Assembly (NCBI RefSeq): GCF_014224155.1
Contig: NZ_JAASUI010000002.1
Coordinates: forward strand, 310,001 to 374,000
DNA: 64,000 bases
Source: Listeria cossartiae subsp. cossartiae
Lineage (GTDB): Bacteria; Bacillota; Bacilli; Lactobacillales; Listeriaceae
Direction: 5' to 3'
The notes beneath the pieces were generated by a model that saw nothing but the letters and a program-made list of their open reading frames with translations, was not told the DNA's origin and made no database searches. Within the stretch, counting starts at the first letter, position 1, and each line of letters begins with the position of its first letter. This document shows positions 26,423 through 35,846 of this stretch, piece by piece. The position numbers were made by a program, and so were the translations under genes.

Positions 26423-27112
26423 ATGCTATTCTTAAAAGAGCTTGAATCCAATCTAACGGTTAGCAAATTAATGGAGTTGTGCTTTGAACATCCAAATTAC
26501 AAAGACTACTGCTCGGTTATCAGCACCAAGAAGGGTGAGGTTCTAGAAAGTTTAAGTCCAGCTGGGACAAAAGTTTATTTTGTTCTAAGTGGCATATACG
26601 GGATGATTGTAGAGAAAGATGCAGAAATGGAAGAAGAAAGCTGTAAAGAATGCATTGTTCGTTTCTTACAAAAAGGAGATAGTTTTGGACTGTATCATCT
26701 GTTTTATGATGAATGGAGCCCACACGTTTCGATGCAAAGCTTAGGTCACGGAGAAGTTATGGAAGTAGATAGCAATTTCTTGTTTTCTATTTTCGACAAA
26801 GTGGATGAGAATAACTTTTTCATGATTAAAGTAATGGCAGAAGAATTACGCGAAGCCCACGCATTTGCAAAACTAAGCTTCTTAAAGAAAGAAGAACGAA
26901 TCCGCAAAGCCATTCTCAAATGCGCTCAAACTTTAGGGACGTTTTCTGATAACGGGATATTGCTACCAAGAGAAATTACGCAAGAAGTACTTGCAAGATA
27001 CACCAACACATCACGCGAATACGTGGCTCACACAGTCATGCATTTAATTAAAGAGGATATAATTAGAAATAGACCAAAACCTCTACTAGTGATGGACAAA
27101 ACTCGTTTATAA
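26423..27112 (+). CDS. Crp/Fnr-family transcriptional regulator
   Basis: 229 residues, same plan as PrfA: an N-terminal cyclic-nucleotide-type beta barrel (~1-130; SPAGTKVYFVLSGIYGMIVE, LQKGDSFGLYHLFYDE), a dimer helix (~135-160) and a winged helix with REITQEVLARYTNTSREYVA as recognition segment. It contains Cys residues (ESCKECIVRF) but not the Fnr iron-sulfur spacing. Listeria has many such orphan regulators; target unknown, the divergent ABC exporter being the nearest candidate. lmo2744-like. Confidence 0.88.
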   Translation: MLFLKELESNLTVSKLMELCFEHPNYKDYCSVISTKKGEVLESLSPAGTKVYFVLSGIYGMIVEKDAEMEEESCKECIVRFLQKGDSFGLYHLFYDEWSPHVSMQSLGHGEVMEVDSNFLFSIFDKVDENNFFMIKVMAEELREAHAFAKLSFLKKEERIRKAILKCAQTLGTFSDNGILLPREITQEVLARYTNTSREYVAHTVMHLIKEDIIRNRPKPLLVMDKTRL

Positions 27113-27115
27113 ATT

Positions 27116-27131
27116 TGTTTCACGTGAAACT
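27116..27131. promoter_or_regulatory. parS-type site 1
   Basis: TGTTTCACGTGAAACT matches the ParB/Spo0J consensus TGTTNCACGTGAAACA at 15 of 16 positions. It lies between the Crp/Fnr gene stop and its terminator. Confidence 0.8.
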
Positions 27132-27136
27132 TTTTG

Positions 27137-27165
27137 GAATGCTAAGTGGCATTCTTTTTTTTATG
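27137..27165 (+). terminator. Terminator of the Crp/Fnr gene
   Basis: GAATGC (27137-27142) and GCATTC (27149-27154) pair, followed by eight T. Confidence 0.7.
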
Positions 27166-27255
27166 CCGAAAAAGCACATCGAAAGCATTATTTAAACTTT
27201 TGCGTTATAATGGCTCTGTAATTGAAAGCGCTTGATAGAAAAGGAGGATGTTTTA

Positions 27256-27900
27256 ATGAGATTTTTTATCGATACAGCGAACGTAGAAGAGATTAAAAAG
27301 GCGAACAGAATGGGGTTCATTGCCGGCGTAACGACAAACCCCTCACTAGTTGCCAAGGAAGGTCGCGATTTTAATGAGGTCATTCAAGAAATTACATCCA
27401 TTGTTGACGGACCAATTAGCGGCGAAGTAGTTAGTTTAGAAGCAGATGAGATGATTGCGGAAGGCCGGGTTATTGCGAAAATTCATCCAAATATGGTTGT
27501 GAAAATACCGATGACTGGTGAAGGTTTGGCGGCTGTGAAAGTATTGACGGAAGAAGGAATTAAAACTAATGTGACGCTTGTTTTTTCTGCTACACAAGCA
27601 TTACTTGCAGCACGGGCAGGGGCGACATACGTATCACCATTTTTAGGACGCTTAGATGATATTGGTGACGATGGTTTAGTGCTTATTCGTGATATCTCGG
27701 AAATTTTTGAAATTCATGGTATTCCAACAGAAATTATTTCAGCAAGCGTGCGCCACCCCATACATGTAATCGAATGTGCCAAAGCAGGCGCGGATATTGC
27801 GACGGTGCCATTCAAAGTGTTTGAACAAATGCTGAAACATCCTTTGACTGACAGCGGGATTGATAAATTCCTGGCAGATTGGGAAGCGGCTAAAAAATAA
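27256..27900 (+). CDS. tal: Transaldolase (short, fructose-6-phosphate-aldolase-like type)
   Basis: 214 residues from ATG 27256 (AAGGAGG 9 nt before; an upstream in-frame start lacks an RBS). Family motifs: [27 protein letters not shown], the Schiff-base lysine in [29 protein letters not shown], and [12 protein letters not shown]. It moves a dihydroxyacetone unit between sugar phosphates in the pentose-phosphate pathway, in the cytosol. A TATAAT at 27206 fits the -10. Probably co-transcribed with the SH3 gene 18 nt downstream. Confidence 0.93.
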   Translation: MRFFIDTANVEEIKKANRMGFIAGVTTNPSLVAKEGRDFNEVIQEITSIVDGPISGEVVSLEADEMIAEGRVIAKIHPNMVVKIPMTGEGLAAVKVLTEEGIKTNVTLVFSATQALLAARAGATYVSPFLGRLDDIGDDGLVLIRDISEIFEIHGIPTEIISASVRHPIHVIECAKAGADIATVPFKVFEQMLKHPLTDSGIDKFLADWEAAKK

Positions 27901-27918
27901 CAAGGCAGGTTTCTAACT

Positions 27919-28266
27919 ATGAATCGAACATTTATCGTGAAAAAAGAACATAGAAGCAAATATCCAAATCCGCTTTTTGTGAATAAAAATGAGTCTATTT
28001 GGGTGTTTGAAGAAGATACGGAATATCCGGGTTGGATTTTTTGCAAAGTGAAGTCATCTGGAAAAGAAGGCTGGGTTCCGAAACAAATTATTCAATTAGG
28101 TAGTGATGCGAAAAGTGGGACGGTGACAGAAGATTACTCTGCGCGCGAACTTAACGTGAAGCCGGGCGATAAATTAGAAAGCAATCGCGACCTTAATGGT
28201 TGGGTTTGGTGCGTGACAGAGGATAATGAAGCTGGCTGGGTACCACGAGAAAATTTAGATGTATAA
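27919..28266 (+). CDS. Tandem SH3-like domain protein
   Basis: 115 residues made of two SH3-like beta barrels: PGWIFCKVKSSGKEGWVPKQ in the first and NGWVWCVTEDNEAGWVPREN in the second, each with the GW(x)WC...GWVP signature. No signal peptide, so cytosolic unlike wall-binding SH3b proteins. Function unknown; widespread beside transaldolase in Listeria as I recall (lmo2742). Confidence 0.82.
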   Translation: MNRTFIVKKEHRSKYPNPLFVNKNESIWVFEEDTEYPGWIFCKVKSSGKEGWVPKQIIQLGSDAKSGTVTEDYSARELNVKPGDKLESNRDLNGWVWCVTEDNEAGWVPRENLDV

Positions 28267-28269
28267 AAA

Positions 28270-28285
28270 TGTTTCACGTGGAACA
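28270..28285. promoter_or_regulatory. parS-type site 2 (perfect consensus)
   Basis: TGTTTCACGTGGAACA, whose reverse complement TGTTCCACGTGAAACA fits the ParB consensus at all positions. Lies 3 nt after the SH3 gene. Confidence 0.9.
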
Positions 28286-28302
28286 TTTTAAGTAAATATA
28301 GC

Positions 28303-28340
28303 AAAAAAGCGAAGGGTTTAGTTTTACTTTCGCTTTTTTT
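28303..28340 (+). terminator. Terminator after the SH3 gene
   Basis: AAAAAAGCGAA (28303-28313) and TTCGCTTTTTT (28329-28339) pair around a 15-nt loop, with T-run. Confidence 0.75.
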
Positions 28341-28381
28341 GTGGAATAATTAAGTAACGATAGAAGAATCTAGGTGGATTT

Positions 28382-29590
28382 ATGGAAAATTGGAAGAAGA
28401 ATTTGTATGTTGTCTGGGTGGGGTGTTTTCTGACCGGGACCGGATTAAATTTAATCATGCCATTTTTACCATTATATATTGAAGAATTAGGCGTACATAA
28501 TCCGGATCAAGTAAGCATGTGGTCGGGGATCGCGCTCAGCTCAACCTTTTTAGTATCCGCTATTATGTCGCCGATTTGGGGTAAATTAGCGGATCAAAAA
28601 GGGCGAAGAATTATGCTTTTACGCGCTGCATTAGGCATGGCAATCGCGATGATTTTAATGGGTTTGGTGAGTAATGTGTACCAATTCGTCGGTTTGCGCT
28701 TATTAATGGGTGTTTTCTCTGGGTACATTTCAACGGCGAATGCGCTTGTCGCGACACAAGTTCCGCGCCATCGCAGCGGTTGGGCTCTTGGGGCATTATC
28801 GACAGCGGCGGTATCAGGTGTGTTAATTGGTCCGTTAATTGGCGGTGCGTTGTCAGATACATTCGGCGTTAGACCGGTGTTTTACATCACAGGCGCGCTT
28901 CTTTTAGGCAGTTTCTTCCTAACGCTTTTCTTCGTAAAAGAGAAATTTACACCAGTAGAGAAAAAAGAAATGCGGTCGGGAAAAGAAGTTTTCTTATCGC
29001 TTAAAAACCCCGGTTTAATTATCTCGCTCTTTATTACGACGATGATGATTCAAATTGCGTCCAACTCAGTGAACCCGATTTTGACCTTATATGTACGGGA
29101 TTTAGCTGGGAATGCGCAAAATATTGCTTTTATTAGTGGGATGATTGCTTCTGTTCCGGGAGTTGCGGCGCTGATTGCGGCACCGCGGCTCGGTAGGTGG
29201 GGCGACCGAATTGGTTCAGAGCGAATTTTATTAGGCGCGCTGATTGGGTCAATGCTACTCCAAATCCCAATGGCTTTCGCGCAAAATCCATTACAACTCG
29301 GAATATTACGTTTCTTACTAGGACTTACAGACGGCGCCTTACTTCCAGCAGTTCAATCGCTACTTACGAAAAATACGCCACGTGAAGTGTCCGGTCGGAT
29401 TTTTGGTTATAATCAATCGTTTCAATATATCGGGAATGTCATCGGGCCGCTTGTTGGGTCAAGTGTCGCTGCTCATTTTGGCTACGGCGATGTCTTCCTT
29501 GTGGTCGCTGGTTTTATTTTTATCAATGTACTAATCAGTTTTTATTTCAACCGAAAAATGCATAGAGAGAAGGGAAAACATGCCAACTGA
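28382..29590 (+). CDS. MFS multidrug efflux transporter
   Basis: 402 residues, 12 membrane helices of the DHA1 drug:H+ antiporter type. Motif [18 protein letters not shown] between helices 2 and 3 and the motif-C-like [13 protein letters not shown] in helix 5 mark an exporter. Ends in a basic tail [11 protein letters not shown]. It overlaps the following HHH gene by 11 nt, so these two and the Sir2 gene form one operon. lmo2741-like. Confidence 0.9.
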   Translation: MENWKKNLYVVWVGCFLTGTGLNLIMPFLPLYIEELGVHNPDQVSMWSGIALSSTFLVSAIMSPIWGKLADQKGRRIMLLRAALGMAIAMILMGLVSNVYQFVGLRLLMGVFSGYISTANALVATQVPRHRSGWALGALSTAAVSGVLIGPLIGGALSDTFGVRPVFYITGALLLGSFFLTLFFVKEKFTPVEKKEMRSGKEVFLSLKNPGLIISLFITTMMIQIASNSVNPILTLYVRDLAGNAQNIAFISGMIASVPGVAALIAAPRLGRWGDRIGSERILLGALIGSMLLQIPMAFAQNPLQLGILRFLLGLTDGALLPAVQSLLTKNTPREVSGRIFGYNQSFQYIGNVIGPLVGSSVAAHFGYGDVFLVVAGFIFINVLISFYFNRKMHREKGKHAN

Positions 29591-29870
29591 TCTAATAAAA
29601 TTACCGGGAATAGGTAAAAAAATGGTGCTGATGTTAAACGAAATCGGAATTGAAGAGATTGCGGATTTAAAAGGAAAAAATCCGCTTGAATTATATGAGG
29701 ATACTTGCGACAAGCGCCGTGAGAGAATGGATCCGTGCGTATTATACACGTATCGTTGTGCGGTATATGTTGCGGAAACAGCTACAGATAAGCAAGAGCC
29801 AGACCTGCGCAAATGGTGGAATTGGAAAGATAAACAGCATACGAATGAAAGGAATGGAGAGAATGAATAG
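29580..29870 (+). CDS. Helix-hairpin-helix protein of the Cdd1 (pathogenicity-locus) family
   Basis: 96 residues. [20 protein letters not shown] is a helix-hairpin-helix; the middle [21 protein letters not shown] has the three Cys and the MDPC(V/H) signature I associate with Cdd1-like proteins of unknown function. Overlaps the MFS gene by 11 nt and the Sir2 gene by 8 nt. Nucleic-acid contact is plausible. Confidence 0.75.
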   Translation: MPTDLIKLPGIGKKMVLMLNEIGIEEIADLKGKNPLELYEDTCDKRRERMDPCVLYTYRCAVYVAETATDKQEPDLRKWWNWKDKQHTNERNGENE

Positions 29871-30552
29871 TTTGAATGAAGCGATTAAACAAGCAGAACA
29901 TATCGTTTTTCTGACTGGTGCAGGTGTTTCCGTCCCTTCAGGAATTCCAGATTATCGCTCGAAAAACGGCTTATACGCGGGGATGAGTAGTCCTGAATAT
30001 ATGCTGAGCCACACATGCCTCGTGCGTGAACCAGAGAAATTTTATCAATTTGTTACGGAAAATATGTATTATCCGGATGCGGAGCCAAATGAGATTCATG
30101 CAAAAATGGCTGAAATTGAAACGGAGAAAAATGTCACAATCATCACGCAAAATATTGATGGACTTCACGAAAAAGCTGGTTCAAAAAACGTGGTGAATTT
30201 CCACGGTAGTTTATACCATTGCTATTGCCAGAAATGCGGAATGACTGTTCCGGCGCAAGCTTATTTGAAATCAGATATTCATGCTGATTGTGGTGGAGTC
30301 ATTCGGCCGGATGTGGTGTTATACGAAGAGGCGATTCCAGAAAGTGCGATAGAACAGTCGCTCGCCGCTATTAGGAAAGCGGATTTAATCATTATTGTTG
30401 GGACTTCTTTCCGCGTGAGCCCGTTTTGTAATTTAACCGATTATCGAAATAAAAAAGCGCGAATTTTTGCTGTGAATAAAGAACGAATTACACTTCCGTA
30501 TCCGTTTGAAATGATGGAAAGTGACGCACTGAAAGTTTTTGCGGAGATGTGA
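29863..30552 (+). CDS. Sir2-family NAD-dependent protein deacylase
   Basis: I start at ATG 29863, with AAAGGA 9 nt upstream; the frame is open further into the HHH gene. 229 residues. FLTGAGVSVPSGIPDYRS binds NAD, TQNIDGLHEKAG and the catalytic His in VNFHGS follow, then the small zinc module and GTSFRVSPF. The zinc module has C-x2-C in the first pair, but the second pair is H-x2-C (HADC), so a Cys is replaced by His. Removes acetyl or related groups from lysines. Confidence 0.9.
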   Translation: MNSLNEAIKQAEHIVFLTGAGVSVPSGIPDYRSKNGLYAGMSSPEYMLSHTCLVREPEKFYQFVTENMYYPDAEPNEIHAKMAEIETEKNVTIITQNIDGLHEKAGSKNVVNFHGSLYHCYCQKCGMTVPAQAYLKSDIHADCGGVIRPDVVLYEEAIPESAIEQSLAAIRKADLIIIVGTSFRVSPFCNLTDYRNKKARIFAVNKERITLPYPFEMMESDALKVFAEM

Positions 30553-30669
30553 AACCTTGCAGTAATGGGGGTGGCGTGATAAAATTTTCTTAACCGGCAA
30601 GTTGTCCGGAATATTTAGAGAAAATGTATCGTCGTTTTCTCGATGAAAATAAGGAGTGGAGAGTTCCAT

Positions 30670-32004
30670 ATGAACCCTGACCCCGAGAGTCAGCAGATTA
30701 TCTTGCAGTTAATTCTTATTGTTGTGTTGACAATGCTCAACGCATTCTTTGCCTCAGCAGAGATGGCCCTTGTATCACTGAACAAAAATCGCGTGAAAAG
30801 CCAAGCGGAAACTGGCGATAAAAAAGCCGTTATGCTCGCTAAACTCGTCGATGATCCAAGTAAATTTCTAGCTACTATTCAAGTTGGTATCACGCTTGCG
30901 GGATTCTTTTCCAGTGCGTCAGCCGCGACTAGTATTGCGACTAGGCTTGAATCAGTTTTTGGTGGAAGCAGTTTTGCGAAAGAGTTGTCTATTATCGTCG
31001 TAACGATTGTGTTGTCTTACATCACGTTAGTTTTCGGTGAGCTTTATCCAAAACGTTTAGCACTCCAAAAATCAGAAAAAATTGCGCGCGTTTCTGTACG
31101 ACCAATTATGGCAGTTGGTGTTGTGCTTCGTCCGTTCGTAAAATTCTTATCTTTTTCAACAGACATTCTTGTCAAATTAACGAGAATGGAGAAAAATACC
31201 GATAATGAAAAAATGACGCGGGAAGAAATGCAGCTTCTAATTGAAACCGGTCGACGTGACGGTGTAATTGAGGTAGAAGAATTACAAATGCTTCGTGGTG
31301 TATTTGAAATGGACAATAAATACGCGCGTGAAGTCATGGTGCCACGAACAGATGCGTTTATGGTCGATGCCGAAACAGAATCGGAAGCACTTTGTGACGC
31401 ATTATTAAATGAGAATTTTTCTAGAGTTCCCGTCTATACTGGCGATCAGGACTCCGTGCTAGGTATTCTGCATATGAAAGATTTCTTTGCAGAAGCAAGA
31501 AAGTCAGGTTTTGAGAACATCAATGTGAAGTCGCTCGTTAAAGATGCGTATTTTGCGCAAGAGACGATGTTTATTGATGACCTACTGAAAAATATGCAAA
31601 GAACAAGAAACCAAATGGCAATTTTAATGGATGAATACGGTGGCGTTGCAGGTATTGTTACTGTAGAAGATTTATTAGAAGAAATTGTTGGCGAAATTGA
31701 CGATGAAAATGATGTGTTTTCGGATGAAGTAAAGAAAATCGATGATAATACATTTATCGTGGAAGGCCGCATGCCGCTTGATGATTTTAACAAAATGTTT
31801 CACGTGGAACTTCCATCGCGTGGGGTAGATACTGTGGCTGGATTTGTGCTTACCTTAACAGGAACAATTCCAGAAGAGGATGATGAAGTCGTAGTAGAAT
31901 ACGGTACGCTTCGATTCACAGTAGAAGAAATGAATGATGCCAGATTGGTTTCGGTTCGTGTCGAAAAAGACATTCAAACACACGAATTAGAGCAGATGGC
32001 TTAA
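30670..32004 (+). CDS. CNNM/CorC-HlyC family membrane protein with CBS pair
   Basis: 444 residues from ATG 30670 (AAGGAGTGGAGAG upstream). N-terminal CNNM domain of 3-4 helices (~10-190; FFASAEMALVSLNKNRVKS, VFGELYPKRLALQ), two CBS domains (~205-330; VMVPRTDAFMVDAE, FSRVPVYTGDQDSVLG, MAILMDEYGGVAGIVTVEDL) and a C-terminal CorC_HlyC domain. The family is linked to Mg2+ or Na+ homeostasis and is often mislabelled hemolysin. A parS-type site lies inside its coding sequence. Confidence 0.9.
   Translation: MNPDPESQQIILQLILIVVLTMLNAFFASAEMALVSLNKNRVKSQAETGDKKAVMLAKLVDDPSKFLATIQVGITLAGFFSSASAATSIATRLESVFGGSSFAKELSIIVVTIVLSYITLVFGELYPKRLALQKSEKIARVSVRPIMAVGVVLRPFVKFLSFSTDILVKLTRMEKNTDNEKMTREEMQLLIETGRRDGVIEVEELQMLRGVFEMDNKYAREVMVPRTDAFMVDAETESEALCDALLNENFSRVPVYTGDQDSVLGILHMKDFFAEARKSGFENINVKSLVKDAYFAQETMFIDDLLKNMQRTRNQMAILMDEYGGVAGIVTVEDLLEEIVGEIDDENDVFSDEVKKIDDNTFIVEGRMPLDDFNKMFHVELPSRGVDTVAGFVLTLTGTIPEEDDEVVVEYGTLRFTVEEMNDARLVSVRVEKDIQTHELEQMA
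31796..31811. promoter_or_regulatory. parS-type site 3, inside the CorC-type gene
   Basis: TGTTTCACGTGGAACT: the reverse complement matches TGTTNCACGTGAAACA at 15 of 16 positions. It encodes MFHVEL, so the site is kept inside a coding frame. Confidence 0.75.
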
Positions 32005-32016
32005 TGATAAAAATAG

Positions 32017-32050
32017 AAGTGCGGTATGAGAAATCTGTCCGCACTTTTTT
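32017..32050 (+). terminator. Terminator of the CorC-type gene
   Basis: AAGTGCGG (32017-32024) and CCGCACTT (32039-32046), then TTTT. Confidence 0.8.
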
Positions 32051-32071
32051 CTTAGGAATGAGGTTTTTAAA

Positions 32072-33028
32072 ATGCCAAATATTAAAGAAATAGCCAAATT
32101 AGCGGGAGTTTCAGTGACGACAGTATCGCGTGTGCTTAATAACCATCCGTATGTTGCGGAGGAAAAAAGAGCGCGTGTGCAAGCTGTTATTGATGAATTA
32201 GACTATTCTCCTAACCGGAGTGCCATGGACTTAGCACGTGGTAAAACAAATACGGTCGGCGTGATTATACCTTATAATGATCATCCGTGGTTTGACAAAA
32301 TTGTGAATGGTATTTTGGAAGTAGCTTTTAAAAACCGTTATTCGGTGACTCTTTTCCCAACAGGATATGATCCGAAAGAAGAAGAAAAGTACTTGATGCG
32401 CCTTAAAACGAAGCAGGTGGATGGCTTGATTATTACTTCGCGCGCTAATAATTGGGATGTGATTTTGCCGTATCTGGCGTATGGACCGATTATTGCGTGT
32501 GAATACGTGGAGTCTAAAGAGATATCGTGTTCTTATATTGACCGCGTGAAGGCATACCGGGCTGGATTTCAGTTTTTGGAAGATGAAGGTTATAAAAAAG
32601 TGGCTTTTACAGCGGGGAGAGCATCGCGTGAAAGTACGAGTACATATGGAAAAATCAATGCCTATGAGCAAGTTTTTGGTCCAGTGGGTGATAATCGGTT
32701 TTTAAGTGAATGTTATACGCTTGAAGATGGCTTAAAGGCGGGGGAACATTTTTTTGCGGAAGGGAAAGATTGGCCTGATGCGATTTATGCGAATGGTGAC
32801 GAGGTTGCAGCTGGTGTTATGTATCATGTGAAAAAACTTGGTCTGCGCGTTCCGGAAGATGTTGCTATTTTAGGACAAGAAAATCTCCCAATTGGTAAGG
32901 CGCTAGAGATCACGACACTCGATCATCACCTGAAAAAATTGGGAGAAAATGCTTTTACTATTTTCGAACAAGGTAAATTGCAAAGAATTAAAGTGGAGCA
33001 TGAATTGATTAGAAGGAAAACAGTCTGA
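32072..33028 (+). CDS. LacI-family transcriptional regulator
   Basis: 318 residues. N-terminal helix-turn-helix and hinge: IKEIAKLAGVSVTTVSRVLN followed by YSPNRSAMDLARGKTNTVGV. The remainder is a periplasmic-binding-type sugar sensor. It is convergent with the glycerate kinase at only 4 nt and so is not in that operon, but is probably a sugar-responsive repressor for it or for itself. lmo2737-like. Confidence 0.9.
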   Translation: MPNIKEIAKLAGVSVTTVSRVLNNHPYVAEEKRARVQAVIDELDYSPNRSAMDLARGKTNTVGVIIPYNDHPWFDKIVNGILEVAFKNRYSVTLFPTGYDPKEEEKYLMRLKTKQVDGLIITSRANNWDVILPYLAYGPIIACEYVESKEISCSYIDRVKAYRAGFQFLEDEGYKKVAFTAGRASRESTSTYGKINAYEQVFGPVGDNRFLSECYTLEDGLKAGEHFFAEGKDWPDAIYANGDEVAAGVMYHVKKLGLRVPEDVAILGQENLPIGKALEITTLDHHLKKLGENAFTIFEQGKLQRIKVEHELIRRKTV

Positions 33029-33032
33029 AAAA

Positions 33033-34166
33033 TTATTTACCTACTAAAGTTAGTTTGGCGATGTTTTCTGCGGTGCGTTCGAGATTTTTCGTCGTATTTT
33101 CGAAAAGTGTAGGTAAATCCGTTATTTCCGGGATGTTTGGAAAGAAAGCGTCGATGCCGTGTTGTTGGGCGATATCGTTTTCGAGTGCAAGGCTGCCGAC
33201 GATTGCTAGGACGAAGCAGCCTTGTTTTTTTGCTTCTTGCGCGATTTGAACGGGGATTTTGCCCATCATCGATTGCTTGTCCATTCGTCCTTCGCCAACA
33301 ATGACGATATCGGCGTCTTTCATTTTATCCTTCATATTAGAAAGTTCCATAACAAGAGTTGAACCGCTTAATAAGTCTGCGTTTAGGAAAGTCATTAATC
33401 CAGCAGCGATACCACCAGCGGCCCCAGCTCCTTTTTTTGTAGTGATTTTTTGAGAAGAAAATTGGTCGAGTTTTGCTCCGTAGTTCTGCATGGCGTTCTC
33501 TAGTTTAACGAGCATGTCGGGACTTGCCCCTTTTTGAGCACCGAAAACAAATGTAGCACCGTTTTCTCCAAGAAGTGGATTCGTCACATCACAAGCTATT
33601 TGGAATTGAATGTTTTTCAGCTTTGGATGAAGGTTGCTGGCATCAATGGAGGCTAGTTCTTGCAAATGAATACCACCGGGCGGAATAGGCTGTTTGTTTT
33701 TATCTAAAAGTACCACGCCTAAAGCTTGGAGTAGCCCAGCGCCGCCATCGTTTGTGCCGCTTCCACCAAGGCCGATAATGATTTTTTTGACGTTGTGACT
33801 CAGTGCTGCCAAAATTAGTTCACCGACGCCAGCAGAGCTTGCATAGGCTGGGTTACGGTCTGCCGCTGGGATTAAATCTAATCCAATCGTGTTGGCGGAC
33901 TCGATAATCGCAGTTTCTTGGCGGGCGTGAATACCGTAGGAGGCCATTATTTTGTGACCGTTTAAGTTGGTTACTTCTGCTTGAAACAATTCCACTTCAT
34001 CGGATTCGCTTAAAACAGTAAGAAAACCCTCACCCCCGTCAGAAACAGGGGCAAGGCTAATTTGGTCGGCTGGACGAGCTTTAGTCCAGCCTTTTTTTAT
34101 GGCATTTGCTACTTCCACCGCAGTGGCGCTCTCTTTGAATGAATCGGGTGCGATAACGATTTTCAT
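33033..34166 (-). CDS. Glycerate kinase (GlxK type)
   Basis: 377 residues. MKIVIAPDSFKESATAVEVA at the N-terminus, APVSDGGEGFLTVL, IIGLGGSGTNDGGAGLLQAL and GEGRMDKQSMMGK are the family signatures. It phosphorylates D-glycerate with ATP to feed glycolysis. Last gene of the glycoside operon; its ATG overlaps the phosphorylase stop by 4 nt. This coupling says glycerate is a product of the pathway, which points to mannosyl- or glucosyl-glycerate as substrate. Confidence 0.93.
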   Translation of the reverse strand: MKIVIAPDSFKESATAVEVANAIKKGWTKARPADQISLAPVSDGGEGFLTVLSESDEVELFQAEVTNLNGHKIMASYGIHARQETAIIESANTIGLDLIPAADRNPAYASSAGVGELILAALSHNVKKIIIGLGGSGTNDGGAGLLQALGVVLLDKNKQPIPPGGIHLQELASIDASNLHPKLKNIQFQIACDVTNPLLGENGATFVFGAQKGASPDMLVKLENAMQNYGAKLDQFSSQKITTKKGAGAAGGIAAGLMTFLNADLLSGSTLVMELSNMKDKMKDADIVIVGEGRMDKQSMMGKIPVQIAQEAKKQGCFVLAIVGSLALENDIAQQHGIDAFFPNIPEITDLPTLFENTTKNLERTAENIAKLTLVGK

Positions 34167-35845
34167 TGGTCCGCCTTCTTAATCCAGACAACTTCATAGG
34201 CGGCTAATTCAAGCTCACTCGTAACAAGTTGATTGGTTAATAAATTGGTTCCAGAGAAAGCAATTGTTTTGCGGATATCTTGGGAAGTGACGTTGATAAT
34301 TCCGTAAATACATTCTGTGTCAGATTCCCGTTTAATCGCGAAAACATCGGAGCCTAAGTCTAAAATTTCTTGAGTTGCAAACGGTGAAAAGGCAGTGTGA
34401 TTCCGTCTGATTTGTACTAATTTTTTCAAGGATGTGAAAATCGTTTGGCGATAAGAGTCTGATTCAAGTTCATGCGCCAGCTGGTTTTTCTCTAGTTTTT
34501 CGCGGTTGATTCGACGTTTAATCCCGGATTCTTCGTAACCAATAAGATCATTTTTAGATCCTAATAGGGAATGATAGTAAATCGCTGGGACGCCTTGAAG
34601 TGTGAGTAAAATACTGTGAGCAGCGATAATTTTCTTTGTTACGAGTTCTTCGGTCGTGTCTTCTTCTAGGTTTTGCAGAGCTTCACCGTAGTTAATATTA
34701 AGTTCATATACCGACTGCGTGCCATCTGCATTGTCTTTATAGGAAACTTGCCCGCCATTTTGAACGGCTTTTTGGACGAGAGAATTGATTTCTTCGTCGG
34801 AAAGAATTCCGGTTGCTGGGCGCATGCCGATCCCGTCATGACTTGCTAGGAAGTTAAAATAAGTCGCTGTGTTAGAAACTTGGGAAATGGATTTTGCCCA
34901 CGTCGAAAGTTTCGTTGCATCATGGCAAGTGAACGTATGCAGCACAAGTGGCGGAAGCGGGAACTGATAAACCATATTTGCTTCATTTTCCCCGTTGCCA
35001 AAATAGCTAATATTTTCTTCATGAGGGACATTGGTTTCTGTGATAATTTGCAGATTCGGATATAGTTCATCAATCAGCAGACGCCAAAGCGAAATGATCT
35101 CATGGGTTTCTGGCAGGTGCATGCAAGTCGTGCCAGAGGTTTTCCATAAAAATCCAATTGCATCAAGACGAATGCTTGTGGCCTGTTTGGACGCATAGAA
35201 AAGCAGTACATCTGTTAAGGCTACAAGGCAATCAATATTACGGACATTTAAGTCTAACTGGTCTTCGCTAAAAGTAGTCCAAAGTTCCTTGCCGTTTTCG
35301 TATTTGTGGAACAGCGGAGAAGTCCGCGGACGAGTCACATTTTTATAATCAAATTGGCTGTCTTTCTCAATGAAAAATTGATTGTACGGCGCTTCATTAT
35401 CGGAGAATCGCTTGAACCAATCACTTGATTTCGACATATGATTGGCTACGAAATCAAGCATCACTCGGAAGTTCTCAGACATTTTTTGAACGTCATCCCA
35501 GTCGCCAAGCTGTTCATCAATTTGCTTGTAATCTGTGACAGAAAAGCCGTCATCCGAAGTGCTCGGGAAAATTGGTAGCAAGTGGACGTCTGTAATAACA
35601 TCTTGCGCATATTCTTGTAGGAACTCATTTAATGTTTGTAACGGATGCTTGTTTTTTTCGAAAATGCTGTCGCCATAGGCAATAAGATAGACATTTTTTT
35701 CGGAAATAGTATCAATGGAACCACGCGTGTTATTGGAATAGTTTTCAGCGCATGCGAGCATTTTTTCCAAGTAGGCGGGTTGGTAAGCAGTTTGATAAAT
35801 TTTTCTTAGTTTTACTTCTATTTGATTGACTAGTTCGGTTTGCAT
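34163..35845 (-). CDS. GH13_18 glycoside phosphorylase, probably glucosylglycerate phosphorylase
   Basis: 560 residues. TIM-barrel motifs: VHLLPIFPSTSDDGFSVTDY, the nucleophile in SIRLDAIGFLWK (D228), the acid/base in IITETNVP (E270) and FLASHDGIG. The group includes sucrose phosphorylase (~500 residues) and the longer glucosylglycerate phosphorylases (~555-560). Length and the linked glycerate kinase favour the latter: glucosylglycerate + Pi gives glucose 1-phosphate and glycerate. Usually annotated sucrose phosphorylase. Starts 1 nt after the GH38 stop, RBS GGAAGGAGA. Confidence 0.82.
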   Translation of the reverse strand: MQTELVNQIEVKLRKIYQTAYQPAYLEKMLACAENYSNNTRGSIDTISEKNVYLIAYGDSIFEKNKHPLQTLNEFLQEYAQDVITDVHLLPIFPSTSDDGFSVTDYKQIDEQLGDWDDVQKMSENFRVMLDFVANHMSKSSDWFKRFSDNEAPYNQFFIEKDSQFDYKNVTRPRTSPLFHKYENGKELWTTFSEDQLDLNVRNIDCLVALTDVLLFYASKQATSIRLDAIGFLWKTSGTTCMHLPETHEIISLWRLLIDELYPNLQIITETNVPHEENISYFGNGENEANMVYQFPLPPLVLHTFTCHDATKLSTWAKSISQVSNTATYFNFLASHDGIGMRPATGILSDEEINSLVQKAVQNGGQVSYKDNADGTQSVYELNINYGEALQNLEEDTTEELVTKKIIAAHSILLTLQGVPAIYYHSLLGSKNDLIGYEESGIKRRINREKLEKNQLAHELESDSYRQTIFTSLKKLVQIRRNHTAFSPFATQEILDLGSDVFAIKRESDTECIYGIINVTSQDIRKTIAFSGTNLLTNQLVTSELELAAYEVVWIKKADQ

Positions 35846-35846
35846 A

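Noticed and set aside
27223..27236. TGAAAGCGCTTGAT as a CcpA cre site before transaldolase
   Set aside because: The last three consensus positions mismatch; too weak to list as a site.
31796..31811. Chance palindrome in a coding frame
   Set aside because: Rejected as chance because two further near-identical sites lie within 5 kb; kept as parS-type site 3.
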